Origin: Shinisaurus crocodilurus
Lineage: Eukaryota; Chordata; Lepidosauria; Squamata; Shinisauridae
NCBI GenBank assembly: GCA_021292165.1
Contig: CM037877.1
Location: 35,166,197-35,230,196, forward strand
DNA: 64,000 bases
Reading direction: 5' to 3'
Part shown: positions 46,097-58,327 of the stretch, one piece after another
How positions within the stretch are numbered: the first letter of the stretch is position 1
How the letters are laid out: each line of letters opens with the position of its first letter
Notes under the pieces: generated by a model
Seen by the model: only the letters and a program-made list of their open reading frames with translations
What the model was told of the DNA's origin: nothing
The model's database searches: none
Program-made: the position numbers and the translations under genes

Positions 46097-47713
46097 CTGC
46101 CTAAAAATATGCAGAAATTTTAAGATAAACTTTTTCTTGTGCTCCTTTCCTTTCCTATTATCTTCAATTTGTGATAGTCACAGTTAAACCAGACTATCAG
46201 AATTTATGCTGATATCAGTGGGATTGGCACATCAGTATAACCCACCCAACTTGCCATCAATCATCTTAAATCAAATACTCTGACATTGCTAGTTTGCTTT
46301 TGTATCAAGCTGCATATCAGAAAGCAGAACATTCCTTATAGCCCAATATCTTTCAGAAGTAGTTAAAAACTGGAAATTCAAAGTTTTTTTTCAGTTTGTT
46401 CTTACAATTAAAGAGAATAACTGGTAATATATAAAATACACTTTTTAACAAAAACAGAACGAGGAAACAAGTCAGAAAATCCTCAGGAAAATCAATGAAC
46501 ACAATGGAAGAGATAAAGTTTGTGACAATAAGGAGTCACAGAGATGCTTCATTTAAGGAGCAAGATGGGGGATCACCTCTTTTAGTACAAATTGTATTGT
46601 CCTTATTCTTCCATTTTCATAGTTTTCAATTATTTACTTGAGAACATTTAGAATTTCAGCACAGAAGCACCTGCCAAACAAGATGTTCATTTAATTTTAG
46701 GTCAGACTATTATTTTCAGAAAATATTAAAATTGTTATGTGCAAGGAAGTTCTCATATTTCTTTTGACCACAATTTTCCTTGCAATTTGGATTCTAGTGT
46801 ACTATCTCATTAAATCATTGCAGAAGTTTAGAAAGAGTCAGAATTTAGCACAGAATTTCAGTTCAGTACTGATCGGAACAAGTATGAAATGTTGCAGAGT
46901 TCAACTAGATCATATATTAACCAAATAAGCAAAAGATTTGCAGTGTTAGCACTCTAAAAACAATAAATAAAAAGGGATCTTGTTGTCCAGCTTGCCTCCC
47001 CTCTTGCTTCATTCAAAAAAGTTGCCGTACAGCAGAATCTGTCAATTAGAAAGAGTTTTAGTATAAGAAATAAAACTGCATTTATTTTATGCTAATAAAA
47101 GATATCTGATTTTAGAACCATGTCAACTTTTATAGGTCTCCTTTGAGACCACATTTTCTTAGGAAGTTCTAGCAGGGTTTTTAATCACACAATTACTAGA
47201 ATCCAGTATCTTCACCTGTATCTCTACCCTCTTGAAAGCAACTTTCAAGTACAGATGGCAAAAGTAATGTGAAAGAAAATATATATGAAACACATGAGCT
47301 TGGTAGGTTCACATTTCAGGAAGAGAACTGAGCCCCATCCTGAAGTGTGGAAATCCACTGCATCAGGATTACACATTAATATTAAATGGCTGTCATCTGT
47401 TCCTCCATTATCATGGAATAACTTAGCCAAGTGAGATATGAGCTGCTTGTTTCAAAGAAAGCCACTATCAAGCAAGAGACAGTAGAAACCTGAGAGCCAG
47501 AGGGAAGAATGCAAGCTCCCTAAATTTTCTCCTTTCTTAAATATGAAGCACCTTTTAATTAAAGACAGGTCCGTTTACATAGCATGCACTAACAGAGATA
47601 CTGACATCAGATGTGAATTAATCTTTATTGGAAAGTAATTCATTAATTCAGGCACCATAGGATGAGAGGGCTTATTGCAATTAAACACAATACCCTATCA
47701 AAACCCTATCCAA

Positions 47714-47960
47714 GAGAGCCAGTGTGGCATAGTGGTGAGAGTGTTGGACTGGGACTCGGGAGATCCAGGTTCTAGTCCCCGCTCAGCCATGAAACTCACT
47801 GGGTGACTTTGGGCCAGTCACTGACTCTCAGCCTAACCTACCTCACAGGGTTGTTGTGAGGATAAAGTGGAGAGGAGGAGGAGGAGAATTATGTAAGCTG
47901 CCTTGGGTTCCTTGCAGGAAAAAAGGCGGGGTATAAATGTAATAAATAAATAAATAAATC
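47714..47960 (+). mobile_element. tRNA-derived SINE (well-preserved copy)
   Basis: Full-length copy with AGCCAGTGTGGCATAGTGGT, GGTTCTAGTCCCCGCTCAGC, the conserved body and (AATA)n tail. It is the closest to a consensus of the four copies, so probably the youngest. Confidence 0.93.
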
Positions 47961-48475
47961 AGTTGGATCATGTCTACACTATAGGTTACCTCACTCCATT
48001 TTAGGAGGTTGTTCAGTTGTTGAGAGGTTGGCTTCAGTTGTTTTTACTACCTATTTACTTTTGGTTCTTAGCATCTCACTTCTTCATAAATCTACCTCAC
48101 ATTTTCTCTTTCTCTGTGCCTGTATACCTTAAAACTACATCAGAGTAACTGGAATATTCCAAGGATGCAAGGGTATGGCTTGCTCATTTGACACCAGGAG
48201 CTTCAAAAATTTATCTTTCCTAGCTGCCAGTATTACGGTTTTAGGCATCTGGGCAACTTCTCATAAAGAAGTGAAGTTGCGCATTTACTCATTCCAAAAG
48301 AGCACATCTGTGACAAAACCATTCTGTAAACTTGTAGAATTATTACACATGATCTCCAAACCAAAAACAGGTGAAAAATATGTTCATCTGCCAACTCTTG
48401 TGCTAGACAGAATAGTGAAGGCAGTAAGGAAAGAAGGGAAAAAGAAAAAAAAGCACTGATAGCCAAGTTCAAGAC

Positions 48476-48516
48476 TACACACACACACACACACCACTTT
48501 CTTACACACACACACC
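48476..48516 (+). repeat. (AC)n microsatellite, interrupted
   Basis: Two AC runs separated by CACTTTCTTA. Confidence 0.9.
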
Positions 48517-49721
48517 ACTTGTGTTGTGCTTAAATTCAGTGGAGGAAATTTGACCATTCACATAGGTCAAGTTCACATAGCATCAATACTAATTTCAGGT
48601 GAACAATATGTAAAATCAACTTCAATTTGATCCTGAATGTAATCTACACTACATCACATACAACGGATATTCACTAAAATTAGCACCCTTCAATCCTGAT
48701 ACATATAAAAACAAATGGTAACAGTGGATCTGTTTGTATTTTATCAATTTCTATTCCACCTTTCCTAAAAATAGTCCAATTAGCATTCCAAAAATAGTCC
48801 AATATGCATTGATGACAGTCAATGCATATCATCAGCAGGAGAACTCTGGAGCAGCCAATGGCTCAAAGAATCACATTTAGTAATTCAAGTCAAAGATGGC
48901 CTTGATGCCTATAGTTTAACAAACATTCATCTTGTGCTGCTAAGTTTAATGTGAGGTGCATGTTGAGCAGACAACTAAGTACTTGGGAAATCAGTGGCTA
49001 ACATGTATCCCCCCCTGCTTTATTTTTAAAAAGTATATATCCTGACAGAACATGGACGCTGAGGTATTCACACACACCAAGGTACCAAAAAACAAACTCT
49101 AAATCTAAATTGCTTGGATAAAATTTTGACCCTCAGCTCCAATGCTGGAACACCCTACTTCATACCAATCCCAATTACTATTCTCATTAAGGAAATATCT
49201 AAAGAAATCCAGTTTCTATTGCAAACAGATGTCTGTGACACCCTCCTGCCTAACTTTCTTCATTTGCTATCTCTACCACCAACCAGAAACAAAGAGCCTA
49301 TCTGGTGGAGGAAGGTTATTGGCCTAAGTGTCTCTTTAGATGTCAGACCTGGACACTTAAGATTTCACTAATTTTACTACAGTCCACTTCCTACTATTAA
49401 GAATAGTGCCAACACACTTAGCACACATACCCAGTGTAAGATCAAACTTGGCCAAATCCAGTCACTTTTCTTTTGCATTGGTTCTTCCAGTTAAAATGTA
49501 AACATGCAACTCCTCCTGAAAAAGCCTCATCAGTGATACGTTTGGAAATAAATACTGGTATACAAAAGGGACCTGGATCCAGAAAGCCAGATCCCTTGCA
49601 AGTTTATTTGGAAACACTTCCGATTTAAAAAATGCACAACTCCAAAATTGTATTTCCTCTAAAGAGAAATATTTTACTTAAGAAAATATAGTCGGGGCAG
49701 AAAGAGAGGAGTAACTGAGGC

Positions 49722-49803
49722 TGAAATCCTATGAAAACTTATCTTGAGAGTAAGTCACATTGAACTCACTAGAACTTACTTCCAAGTAAGCACGCACAGG
49801 ATC
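49722..49803. mobile_element. Palindromic MITE (family B), between JMY exon 1 and intron 1
   Basis: GAGAGTAAGTCACATTGAAC pairs with ACTAGAACTTACTTCCAAGT. Outer ends GAAATCCTATG / GCACAGGATCG. Flanks TAA and TTA are compatible with a TWA target. Confidence 0.6.
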
Positions 49804-49889
49804 GGGGTGTTATTGTAGTGCTGAAGGGAAGACGACTACCAGGATTAACGGTGAAGGATTTTTATTTTCTTTTATCTGCATCGGGGGCC

Positions 49890-51420
49890 ACCTCACCTCC
49901 TGGATGCGCTTGCGGGCTCGCTGCAACACTTCCTCGTAGCCCTTCTGCCGCAGCTCACTCAGACTCTCGTAATACTCCTCCGGGTCGTCCGTTTCGGTGA
50001 AGAGCATCTGGGAGAGGATCTTCCACCCACAGGTGTCGAGGCAGTGGCCCAGGTAAACCTGCAGCTGGTAGCACAGAGCGTCCATCTCCTGCTCGGATAG
50101 CTCCGGAGCCCCGAAGAGTACCGTCCACATGCCCGAGGGCTCCTCGGGGAGGACTGGCAAGCAGGGCTCCAGCTCGGAATTCACCGAGCACAGCTGCTGA
50201 TGCACGGCCCGCAGGTCCTGGAAGGCGAAGAGGCCGGCCCAGCTGCATTCCTCCGCAGACGACGACTCTGGCTCCGAAGAGGCCACGGAGGGCGGCTCGG
50301 CGGCTTGAGGCCCGGCGAGCGGAGACGGCAGGAGGAAAGCGGCGCCTGCCGCAGCCTCGTCCTTCCCCAACTCCAGCACCTCGATCTCCTCGGCCGCACA
50401 GGCCGCGGGGCTGAGCGGCGCCTTCGGAGCAGGCGGAGGCCTCCGGGCCTGGCTGCTCCTCGCTCTGGCCGGGCTCCTCTGCGACGCCTCAGCCGCTCGG
50501 CTTCCGGGGCTCCTCGGTAGCGACTCGGCCCGGGCAGGCGACACCGGAGAGCTCCTGGCTTGGCCAGGCTCGGCGGCACTCCAGGCCGGGCTCCTGCGCG
50601 CGGTGGGGCTCCCGGCCGCCTTGGTGGAGGTGGCTCGCTGTTCGGCTCTCCCGGGACTGCTGCTGCCGCCACGGCGGCGGAGCTCCCGGGAGCCGCTGCG
50701 CTGCCTCTGCGCCGTCCGGTTGTGGCAGGTGATGGCGAACTTGCCCTCGATCTCATTCCAGGCCACGATGAAAACGAACTTGTGCTTCTCCCGCTCATGG
50801 AAGGCGTGAGGCCTCACGGCCACCCAGTCCGCCTCCAGCGTCTCTTCCAAGGCAAAGGTGCTCATGGTGGCCACCACTGCCGCTGCCGCCCTTCCCTCAG
50901 TCACGACCACCGCGCCGGCCGGGGGGATCTTCCCCACTCGCAGCCGCCGTTGCCCGGGGGCACTCAGTCAGTGCCCAGCATCAGCCATTTTAGCGGCGGG
51001 CGGTCGAGAGGGAAGGATGCGCTACCGGCGGGGCTGGGTGGGATGCGACGGGAAGGGACGAGCGGATAGGCTAAGGCGCGAGAGAAGCGTCAGTCGCTAC
51101 AACGGCCTCCGCCTCAGCGCTCTGTGGCGCGCGTTTCTCTGTCTCCCTCTCCCTTTTGTTGTCATAAGCCAAGCGGCGGCAGCAGCGGCTCCTCCTGCTG
51201 CCTGCCGGGGACAATACAAGTCAATACAGTGCTTCGCACAGGTACTTCAGGCGGTCACGTGGAGGCCCGGATCTGTTTACAAGCGGCGGCGGCGGCGGCG
51301 GCGGCGAGGCAGCCGCGTTCCGGCCACTCACACAGCCTGCCCCGCCTCCAGGACTCCTCTCTCTCTCTCTCTCTCTCTCTCTCCTCCCGCCACACAGCAC
51401 AGAGCCCCCCACCGCCAGAT
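49890..51420 (-). promoter_or_regulatory. CpG island and probable JMY promoter
   Basis: From the exon 1 donor to about 51.4 kb the sequence is strikingly GC- and CpG-rich (many gcggc, ccgcg and cggcg runs), in contrast to the AT-rich surroundings. It covers JMY exon 1, the presumed 5' UTR and the upstream flank. No TATA box is evident. A YY1-like AAAATGGCTG occurs on the minus strand at about 50984-50996, about 120 bp upstream of the start codon, and could mark the initiation region. A (GGC)n tract lies near 51284-51306 and CT/GT/GA microsatellites at 51357-51503. The exact start site cannot be told from sequence. Confidence 0.8.
49897..50865 (-). CDS. JMY: JMY coding exon 1 (start codon, N-terminal region)
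   Basis: This exon encodes 323 residues. The start at 50865 (MSTFALEETLE) is chosen because it matches the conserved JMY N-terminus and sits in an optimal Kozak context (GCCACCATGA). The frame stays open 24 codons further upstream to another ATG (50937), but that extension is Ala/Val-rich and probably 5' UTR. Residues 1-55 are the conserved segment with VFIVAWNEIEGKF and ITCHNRTAQRQRSGSR. Residues about 56-165 are Ser/Pro/Arg/Ala low complexity. From about 205 to the end lie AEECSWAGLFAFQDLRAVHQ, PEEPSGMWTVLF, CGWKILSQMLFTETDDPEEY and the start of the coiled coil. The exon ends after the GAG codon of RKRIQE, followed by the donor GTGAGG at 49896. The open frame continues to 49810, but that tail is intron. 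Confidence 0.97.
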
Positions 51421-51470
51421 TGCGGCTCCTCCTCTCCGACGCATGCCCGGCCGTGTGTGTGTGTGTGTGT

Positions 51471-51503
<33 letters not shown>
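51357..51503 (+). repeat. (CT)n, (GT)n and (GA)n tracts at the edge of the JMY CpG island
   Basis: CT run at 51357-51382, GT run from about 51453, GA run to 51503. Confidence 0.95.
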
Positions 51504-51507
<4 letters not shown>

Positions 51508-52652
51508 GGGCAGGGAGCCCTTTTCACCCCGCCTCCTCTCCTTTCCGGCCCGACCAGACTACCTTCTTTCTCCAGTTTCTGCCTGCTTGACTTGCCAGGA
51601 GCGCCTATCTCCCTCCCTCAAACAATGTTCCTATTCAAGCCACGCAGGCAGCGCACGTCAGGCTCAACTTCCTCCTTCCCTGCTGAGGGGTGTGCATCGC
51701 AGGACACACACCCCATGCACAAATACCGCAGTGCCGCCCGCCGCCCTCTGAACCTAATCCCTTCCAACAGCCACCGTCGTGCCTATGGAAAGCAATATTA
51801 ACTGGCATTGACGGTGTGTGGCTAGTTACTGGAAGGCGGGAGGAAGATAAAGCTGGTAGACCTGGAGCTTTCCTGTCAGCTGCAGCATCTACTTGTCTGG
51901 CAAAAATCACTTCGCTCTTTTGCTTAGAAAATTGACTTGCGCAAATTTCTCTCCTGGACGTTGACGGGAGGGGGATGTATTTTATTCGTCTTCAAATTCT
52001 ATATCCTGCTTTTCAAATGAGTCCTCACGGTATCTTGCATCCAAATGTTTTTGCGAAAGAGATGTGTGCAACTACACAAATGGGTATATCTCAGAGGCAG
52101 GCGGTGTTAGGGGGCGGCCCACTAGGGCTGGAGCCCTGAATCTCTCATTTGGAGACCCGAATCTCTGGGAGGCCATCTGCCCCACACCCTGCTGTCCATA
52201 GGCACTTGCTGAAAGAAAAGTACAGGGCCAGGGCCCTGATGATCTCTGTCGGATCACCCTGGATTAGCTGGCTTTTTGTCCAGATGTGCTTCACCTCCTG
52301 CTGCCTCCCCCCTTTAATCTTTCTGTCTGAGGTTTTTTTTCTGAAATCAAATGCCCTCCTCTCCCCTGCCTATACATCCCCTTTTGCAAATAGGGGTGTC
52401 CTTAGAAGACAGGGTCCTTTACAGACTTTAAGGTATATGTAAATTAGCATATGCACATTTGTGCATTTTTTTTGTCCTGTGGACCTGAGCCCCGGAGCTT
52501 TTCGGTACCTAGCACCACCCCTAGTACATCCTATATCATCAATATGCTGCTAGGGTGATCAGATACTGGATCCTCATGGAAGTTAGAGGAGTAGGGCTTA
52601 ATTCTGAGCCAGCATTTTAAAGCTTATTTTCAAGCCCAGAATATAGCCCAGC

Positions 52653-52833
52653 CTCATAGATCTCATAGATCATAGAGTTGGAAGGAGCCTACAAGGCCAT
52701 CGAGTCCAACCCCCTGCTCAATGCAGGAAACTAGAGATGGGGTCTCCCATCCAAGTAACAACCAGGCCTGACGCTGCTTAGCTTTCCACGCTCAGACAAG
52801 CTGAGCCAGCATGAGCCACAGGCCTGTACCGCC
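52653..52833 (-). mobile_element. 5S rRNA-derived SINE with CR1-like 3' tail
   Basis: Same composition as the 34182 copy and closer to 5S: GGGTCTCCCATCCAAGTAAC, CAGGCCTGACGCTGCTTAGC. CR1-type end with TCTCATAGATCATAGAGTTG. Lies upstream of the JMY promoter. Confidence 0.87.
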
Positions 52834-54509
52834 TTTTCATTAGGCAAGGGTAAGATGAACAGGCAGCTGATTTTGGAATCAAAAAGCATGAAATAGCCAC
52901 TTGTTTTATTATTACAGTTTTACTACCATGGAGAGTAGCAATTGGATTTTCTGCCTCAGGCATCAAAATGCCTATCTTTGGCTTAGTTCTGGAATATGTG
53001 AAGTAATAATAAAGCAAAGACTGTCTCTGAACATGTGCAGAATGCATTCCTTCACCACTATTTAACCACAATAAGTATCTACACACCTTCTGAGATTAAG
53101 AGGAAGAGTTTCTTCCATTTTAGAAATGGAGTACTGATAGAATGGAACTGTCTTGTTTATTGCCATACCGCTACGGATGTACTGCTTGTAATTTTGGAAG
53201 ATAAGCACAGCAGAGAGGATGAAGAGAGGCCAACCTAGGGGAGCAGCTGGCTGAATTTAACAGAGACTATTGGAAAGAGACAAAGGAAAGTGGAAAGTTA
53301 CAGTTGGACCCCAATGGCCTGTGCCAGCTGCTCTCCAAGACCATTTAACCCTTCATCATTCTTTCATCATAGGGTTCTGATTCCTCAGGTGGGAACAGGA
53401 CCACTTTTCTTTTACAGGCGCTCCAAAGCAAACTTCTACATTTTCAGTGATACCACTGCCACCTGTAGATTTTGATATGCTCAGACACATACATTAATCA
53501 TTCCATTTTCCATTTTCTTATTACATTTAGTATCAATGGAGGGGTTAATGCCCACCATTCTTGTTGGCATTGTTCTGTTTTTCCTTTCCCCCTCCCTAAT
53601 GGCATTGTGAACAGATTCATGTGTTACTTTTTCAATTCCTGGTTTTGAGGGAATATATGCATATGTGAAGCTATTATTTTTATATCACTGTGCTGAGAAC
53701 TACACAGTTTGAGAAGCTTTTGTATGTAAGCTTCCCAATCCATGCATTAATGGCAAAACAAACACACTGACTTCTCAGAAATAAGTATATATTTGGGGAG
53801 GGTGAGATTACTTGTGTCCTACTTTGGGATTTTTTGGTTTTGGTTTGCCATAACTGAAAGTGAGGTTTTGTTAACAGAAAATGTTGTAAGAATAACTGTG
53901 GTTGCTTAAGCTGTGGAGAAGATTGGAAGTCCTTTTTAATTGTGTATATTGTTTGTTATATATGTGTTTTTGTGTTTGTATGAAATGAAATAAAATTCAT
54001 AAAATGGAAAAAAAGAAAAGAAATAAGTATATATTGTTTTATAATATGGTCTCAACTAGCTGAAGGACCTATTCTTTGAATGAATTTTTAAAAACCCATT
54101 GCTTTCTACCCTGTACTCTGAGTACTTCAAACCCCTCTTTTTGCCCCCTTAAGGGTTTTTTTTAAAAAGAAAGTTATCACAATGTTTTTATTAGTGATCC
54201 ATAAACAACAACCATGCCAAATTTCAGCTATCTAGCTTAACAGGAAATAGGAGATAAATTGATGAGTCAGTGAGTCAGGGCTCTCACTTTTCTATATATA
54301 GGTATAGAAAAAATAAATATCAGGTGAGAGCAGCCCTGATACAATTGGTTTCTTCTACTTCTGCTGCATGTCACCCACAGGTAACTGCTTCATAATCTCA
54401 AAACATCTATTCCAATGTTCCTCCCTTTCCATTCTCATCCATTTGTGTATAGGTGGGATATAAATTGAATGAATGAATGAATAAATAAATAAAATAAGAA
54501 TTAAAGCAT

Positions 54510-54605
54510 ATATCTTGTTGGACTATAACTCCCATCATCCCCAACCAGCATGGTTAATAGTTGTAATCCAACAACATCTGGGGACCCACGTTTTGGAAGG
54601 ACTGC
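54510..54605. mobile_element. hAT-like palindromic MITE (truncated)
   Basis: TTGGACTATAACTCCCATCA paired with GTTGTAATCCAACAACATCT. Same family as 37627. Confidence 0.6.
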
Positions 54606-57035
54606 TCTAGAGCCCATTACTTAGTGCAGACATACGGTAAGCTGGCAGTTTAAAATTTCTGCCACAATGCAACAGTTGGTTGATTCAGGGCTATAAAACT
54701 CAGACACCTTACCAAGAAGCACAGATAAGCCAGGGTTTTACTGGTTGAAGTCATACAAATAACCCAATTAAAATAATGCATAATTATGTAATGTTACAAC
54801 ATGGATTGACTGCACACTAGGTTATAAGCAGATATCTTGGCTACTCAGCATGCATAGTTCCACATCTATAGCATTATGAGTTTTAAGTATTAATTGAGCT
54901 CTCTCAGAGACAGTCTTGCCCTGCAGCTTATGTAATTCAAATGAACCCATAGTTGGTTCATGAGACACTATGTTTATCCACCCACAGTTAAAGCAGTTGT
55001 CAGTTATAAGCAAATCCTGCATTTACTCAGCAATGAGCTATCCCATAGTGTGTGTGTGTGTGTGTGTTGGGGTTATCCTGGTGGTTTTGGAAATATGCAT
55101 TTTAAAAAACATTTTAAAAAATAAAGGGCTATTTTGAGGACAGATTCTCACTTTGCTTTTTATAGTTAGATCCATTCACCTCTGCAAATTCAAAAGGTCA
55201 AATGATAATCAGTCCCAAGCATTGCACTGTCATGAAGCAACATAGTGAGTTTGGATAATTAGGAGATTTCCATCAACTGAGAATCAGATAATAGCAAGTT
55301 ATATTCTAATGTAGGGGCGAGGATGGAACCTTTTTTCTGTCAAGGACCCCATTTCCTTGGGAGTAATCTGTCAGGGGCCACATGCCAGTGGTGGTGGAGG
55401 GCAGAGCCAAATGTGGGTGGGCCCACCATTTTTCTCTGTCTCTTTCTGCCACCCCATCTCTCTCTCTGCCACCCCTTTGTTCCCCATCTCTCTTTTTCTA
55501 ACACCCCCATCTCTTTTTCTCCCTCTTGCCAGAGGTCTAACATGATTGCTTGCAGACAGTTTTAAAAAATTAGGCCAGGGACTAAAAAAAAATTGGGCTG
55601 AGGGCCACTGGATGCTCACTTCTGTCCTAATGCCAAGGTCTGGGGCCTCACAGATCAATGAACCTCCTGTGCTCTCGTCTATGAGAAGAGAAATATTTCA
55701 TACATACACAAACTTTGCCCACTGAAAATACTTGTGTGGAGCAATATTTGCCATATAGAAGAGAATGGGACAGCCTTTGTAAGCATGAGGCTCTTGGATA
55801 GTCTAGATAATGGACTAATGCCACAATACATAATTTTAATAGAATAGAGGAATACTAATTCCAGAAAGGAAAGAAAACCAAGTAATATAGCTACATAACC
55901 ACAACGGGAAACTAAACCCCCAAACAGTAAATCAGGAACTGAGGAAGAAGCCACAAACCACACAAGAGATCAATCTTATATAATTGCTGTTGGGTACATT
56001 TCTTTTAAAATGGAAATATCACTTATTCATATAAGAAAAGACTAACCGATGTTGACTATGAAAACATGTATCTAGGATCCTAGAGTAGGGGTTAGATCCA
56101 GGATCTGCCTTCTGCAAGAAGTAGGGCTCTGCTTGCAGAAGTTACTTCTGCCTGATTTTGGGGGGATCCCCCCTTCCACACACACACAGCTCACCCCTTT
56201 CAGCAGTGTCTCCTGATTCTCTGTGTAGCATTTTCAGGGGGCTGAATGGGCTGCCATGGGAAGGAGTGGGTGGAGGAGTTCACTTTTTGCCAACGCAGTT
56301 GATGCAGTGTAAATCTGGAACCAACCCTAGGAGTTGAGAACCTTTTTCCCCTTTAGGGCTGCATTCCCTCAGAAATAATCTGTCCAGGGCTGCATGCCAG
56401 CACTGCCTTTTCTCTGTCTTTCCAGCACACACCCATGTCTGTCTGTCTCTTGCTTCCCAGATGAACCTGCGTCTTAAGTACCATAGGTAGGAATGTTCAG
56501 TCATTTTTTCCTCCAGAGTATTTCCCCATAAACTCTCTAGAAAGAAGCAAAGAACTTTTGCCTTTTTCAGCACTATTTCAGATTAATCTTCCAGCCTTCA
56601 TCCTTCACAACAATTTCATAGTTGGGGAAATAGCCTTTAATATGGATAGCTTCATGTTAATTTGCTTCCCATCACATGTCACAGTGGAAAACATTGGAAA
56701 TAATTTCAACTTGGGAAGAGGTAGAACTAAGGCCTTAGTGGAGAAGCAAAAGATGTATTGAAACATGGTAATGTATCTAATTAACAGCAGGCAGGCTCTT
56801 TATTTAATATAGTAAGACAGAACTTCCTTCTTGTTAACACAGATATTCATTCATGGAAAATAAATATTATTTATTTGTTTTATGTAGATATTTTTATTCC
56901 ACCATTCAACCAAGCTCCCTGGGTGGCTTTATTAAGCAAAAACAGAATATAATTAAAATGATGAAAATATACAAACCATATTAACATAAAAAGGTCTAAG
57001 ACAGCAGCCTAGTAAATACAGTCTAGTAAAATAAA

Positions 57036-57037
<2 letters not shown>

Positions 57038-57073
<36 letters not shown>

Positions 57074-57132
57074 TGATGATGATGATAAAATATCATCATC
57101 ATCATCATCATCATCATCATTATTATTATTAT
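57038..57132 (+). repeat. Composite trinucleotide array (AAT)n(GAT)n..(ATC)n(ATT)n, self-complementary
   Basis: The left half AAT then GAT units is the mirror complement of the right half ATC then ATT units, so it can fold as one hairpin. The right half joins a LINE/SINE tail in minus orientation (TTTCTATACTGCCCAATAGG). Confidence 0.95.
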
Positions 57133-57360
57133 TTCATTTCTATACTGCCCAATAGGAGCTCTTTATTAAATCTCGCATGTGCTATTTGCATTAAAACATA
57201 CACATTTTGTGGCATCCTTGTTTGATGATTCATAAAGATCAATGGCATAACCTACGATGGCATAATGGAGAAATTACAGATTATATTTTAGTATGCTATG
57301 ACATATATGAGCCAAGTCAATCTTTTACTGTTGTTCCACTTTTGCATTTTTATACACTAA

Positions 57361-57528
57361 GGGCGCAATCCTATGCATGTTTAAACAGAAAAAAGTCCTA
57401 CAACTCCCAGCATCCTTAGGGGACAATCCTATTCATGCTTAGACAGAAAGAAGTCCTACAATTCCCAGCTATGGAATGCTGGGAATTGTAGGACTTTATT
57501 CTGTCTAAGCATGCATAGGATTGCGCCC
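57361..57528. mobile_element. Palindromic Harbinger-like MITE (family A, with internal extra arm)
   Basis: Perfect 13-bp terminal inverted repeats GGGCGCAATCCTA / TAGGATTGCGCCC flanked by TAA. The left arm occurs twice (57361 and about 57420), as if one copy templated an extra arm. Confidence 0.85.
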
Positions 57529-58327
57529 TAAAATACTCATTGTTGTGAAGTACTTATCTTTAGTAAGCAAGCTTACTCTCTTTTCCCTTTATAAATCTAG
57601 TTCGCCACCTGGTTTTACCAAAGTTTTGCTTCTAGAGGTGTGTCACAGAGTTTCTGCATTCTTTTTCATATGAGACAATATATAAATAATACATAATTTG
57701 TAATACATTCCTATTTGGTGACTTTGTGCTGCTTGTCTTTAGGGAACTCTTTTTATCAATTTCTCACCTAAAGTATCTGTTGTTTGTTTAAAACATTCTT
57801 GAAAAGAATGTAACTAGGGTGCATTCAACCATTTGGTAGATGTTGTTGTTACCAATTCTTAATTGCAATATATCTTCTGTATCATAAGAAATAAAGAGTT
57901 TTTAAAACATACTTTTCCTGTTGATTTTATCCTTTTTTCCCATAGAACATTGCATATTGGATAAAATTTAAAATTAACAGAGTGAAGCTTCCTTTTTAGT
58001 CTGCCAAAACTAATTATATGGAGCATTTTTTATATGACCTATATAATGGTCCCTTCCAAATGTAACTTTTCTAGAATTCCTCTTACAATTATATGGTCAA
58101 ATCCAACATTATGTGAGCCGACTTCTGCTCATGCAGCAGGAATCCCCCTTGCTCTCCTCCCCGCTGCAGCCCTCTGCACACACCCCAAATCTGCTATGGA
58201 GGATCAACTAACCCTTTGCAGCAAGTGCGGGTGGGGTGGGGCTGCAGGGAAAGAGGAAAGCCATTCCACCAGCAGTTTCCATTCCACTTGTGGACAACAG
58301 CATTTAATCCAACCCATAATGATTGGA

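Larger units (their letters stand above)
32998..49896. other. JMY intron 1
   Basis: This 16.9-kb intron contains a block flanked by direct repeats (33036-34800), 5S-derived SINEs (34182-34352, 44641-44838), tRNA SINEs (34394-34610, 47714-47960), palindromic MITEs (35161-35251, 37627-37756, 49722-49803), a CR1-like LINE 3' part (38917-39800), LINE remnants (40755-40915, 41880-42140, 43142-43500), a 97-bp exact duplication (45191-45287 and 46000-46096) and microsatellites. The 42.3-42.75 kb and 37.8-38.3 kb stretches are locally C- or G-rich without a recognisable gene. Confidence 0.65.
3982..50865 (-). other. JMY: JMY gene, visible part (8 coding exons and 7 complete introns; 3' exons off the left edge)
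   Basis: JMY (junction-mediating and regulatory protein) is known as a p53/p300 cofactor and a WASP-family actin nucleator of nucleus and cytoplasm. Eight exons on the minus strand, all with GT donors and AG acceptors, join into 665 codons without a stop, colinear with vertebrate JMY (about 980 residues in mammals). Visible parts are the conserved N-terminus, a low-complexity Ser/Pro/Arg segment, the conserved block containing EEPSGMWTVLF, and the long central coiled coil up to WVSQERQ and DRLRTFKQ. The polyproline and WH2-WH2-WH2-CA region should lie in exons left of position 1; none is seen in 1-3981. Every exon-exon phase agrees (0,0,1,0,1,0,0). Introns hold two sense-oriented DIRS elements and many other repeats. 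The gene looks intact in this window. Confidence 0.96.

Noticed and set aside
49810..49896. Continuation of the exon 1 frame beyond RKRIQE
   Set aside because: JMY homology stops exactly at a GTGAGG donor, and the next conserved residues are encoded at 32997.
50858..51507. Plus-strand frames of 127-204 codons opposite the JMY promoter
   Set aside because: High GC content gives stop-poor frames. The translations are low complexity and include microsatellite-encoded repeats (RERERE, SLSLSL). No divergent gene is recognised.
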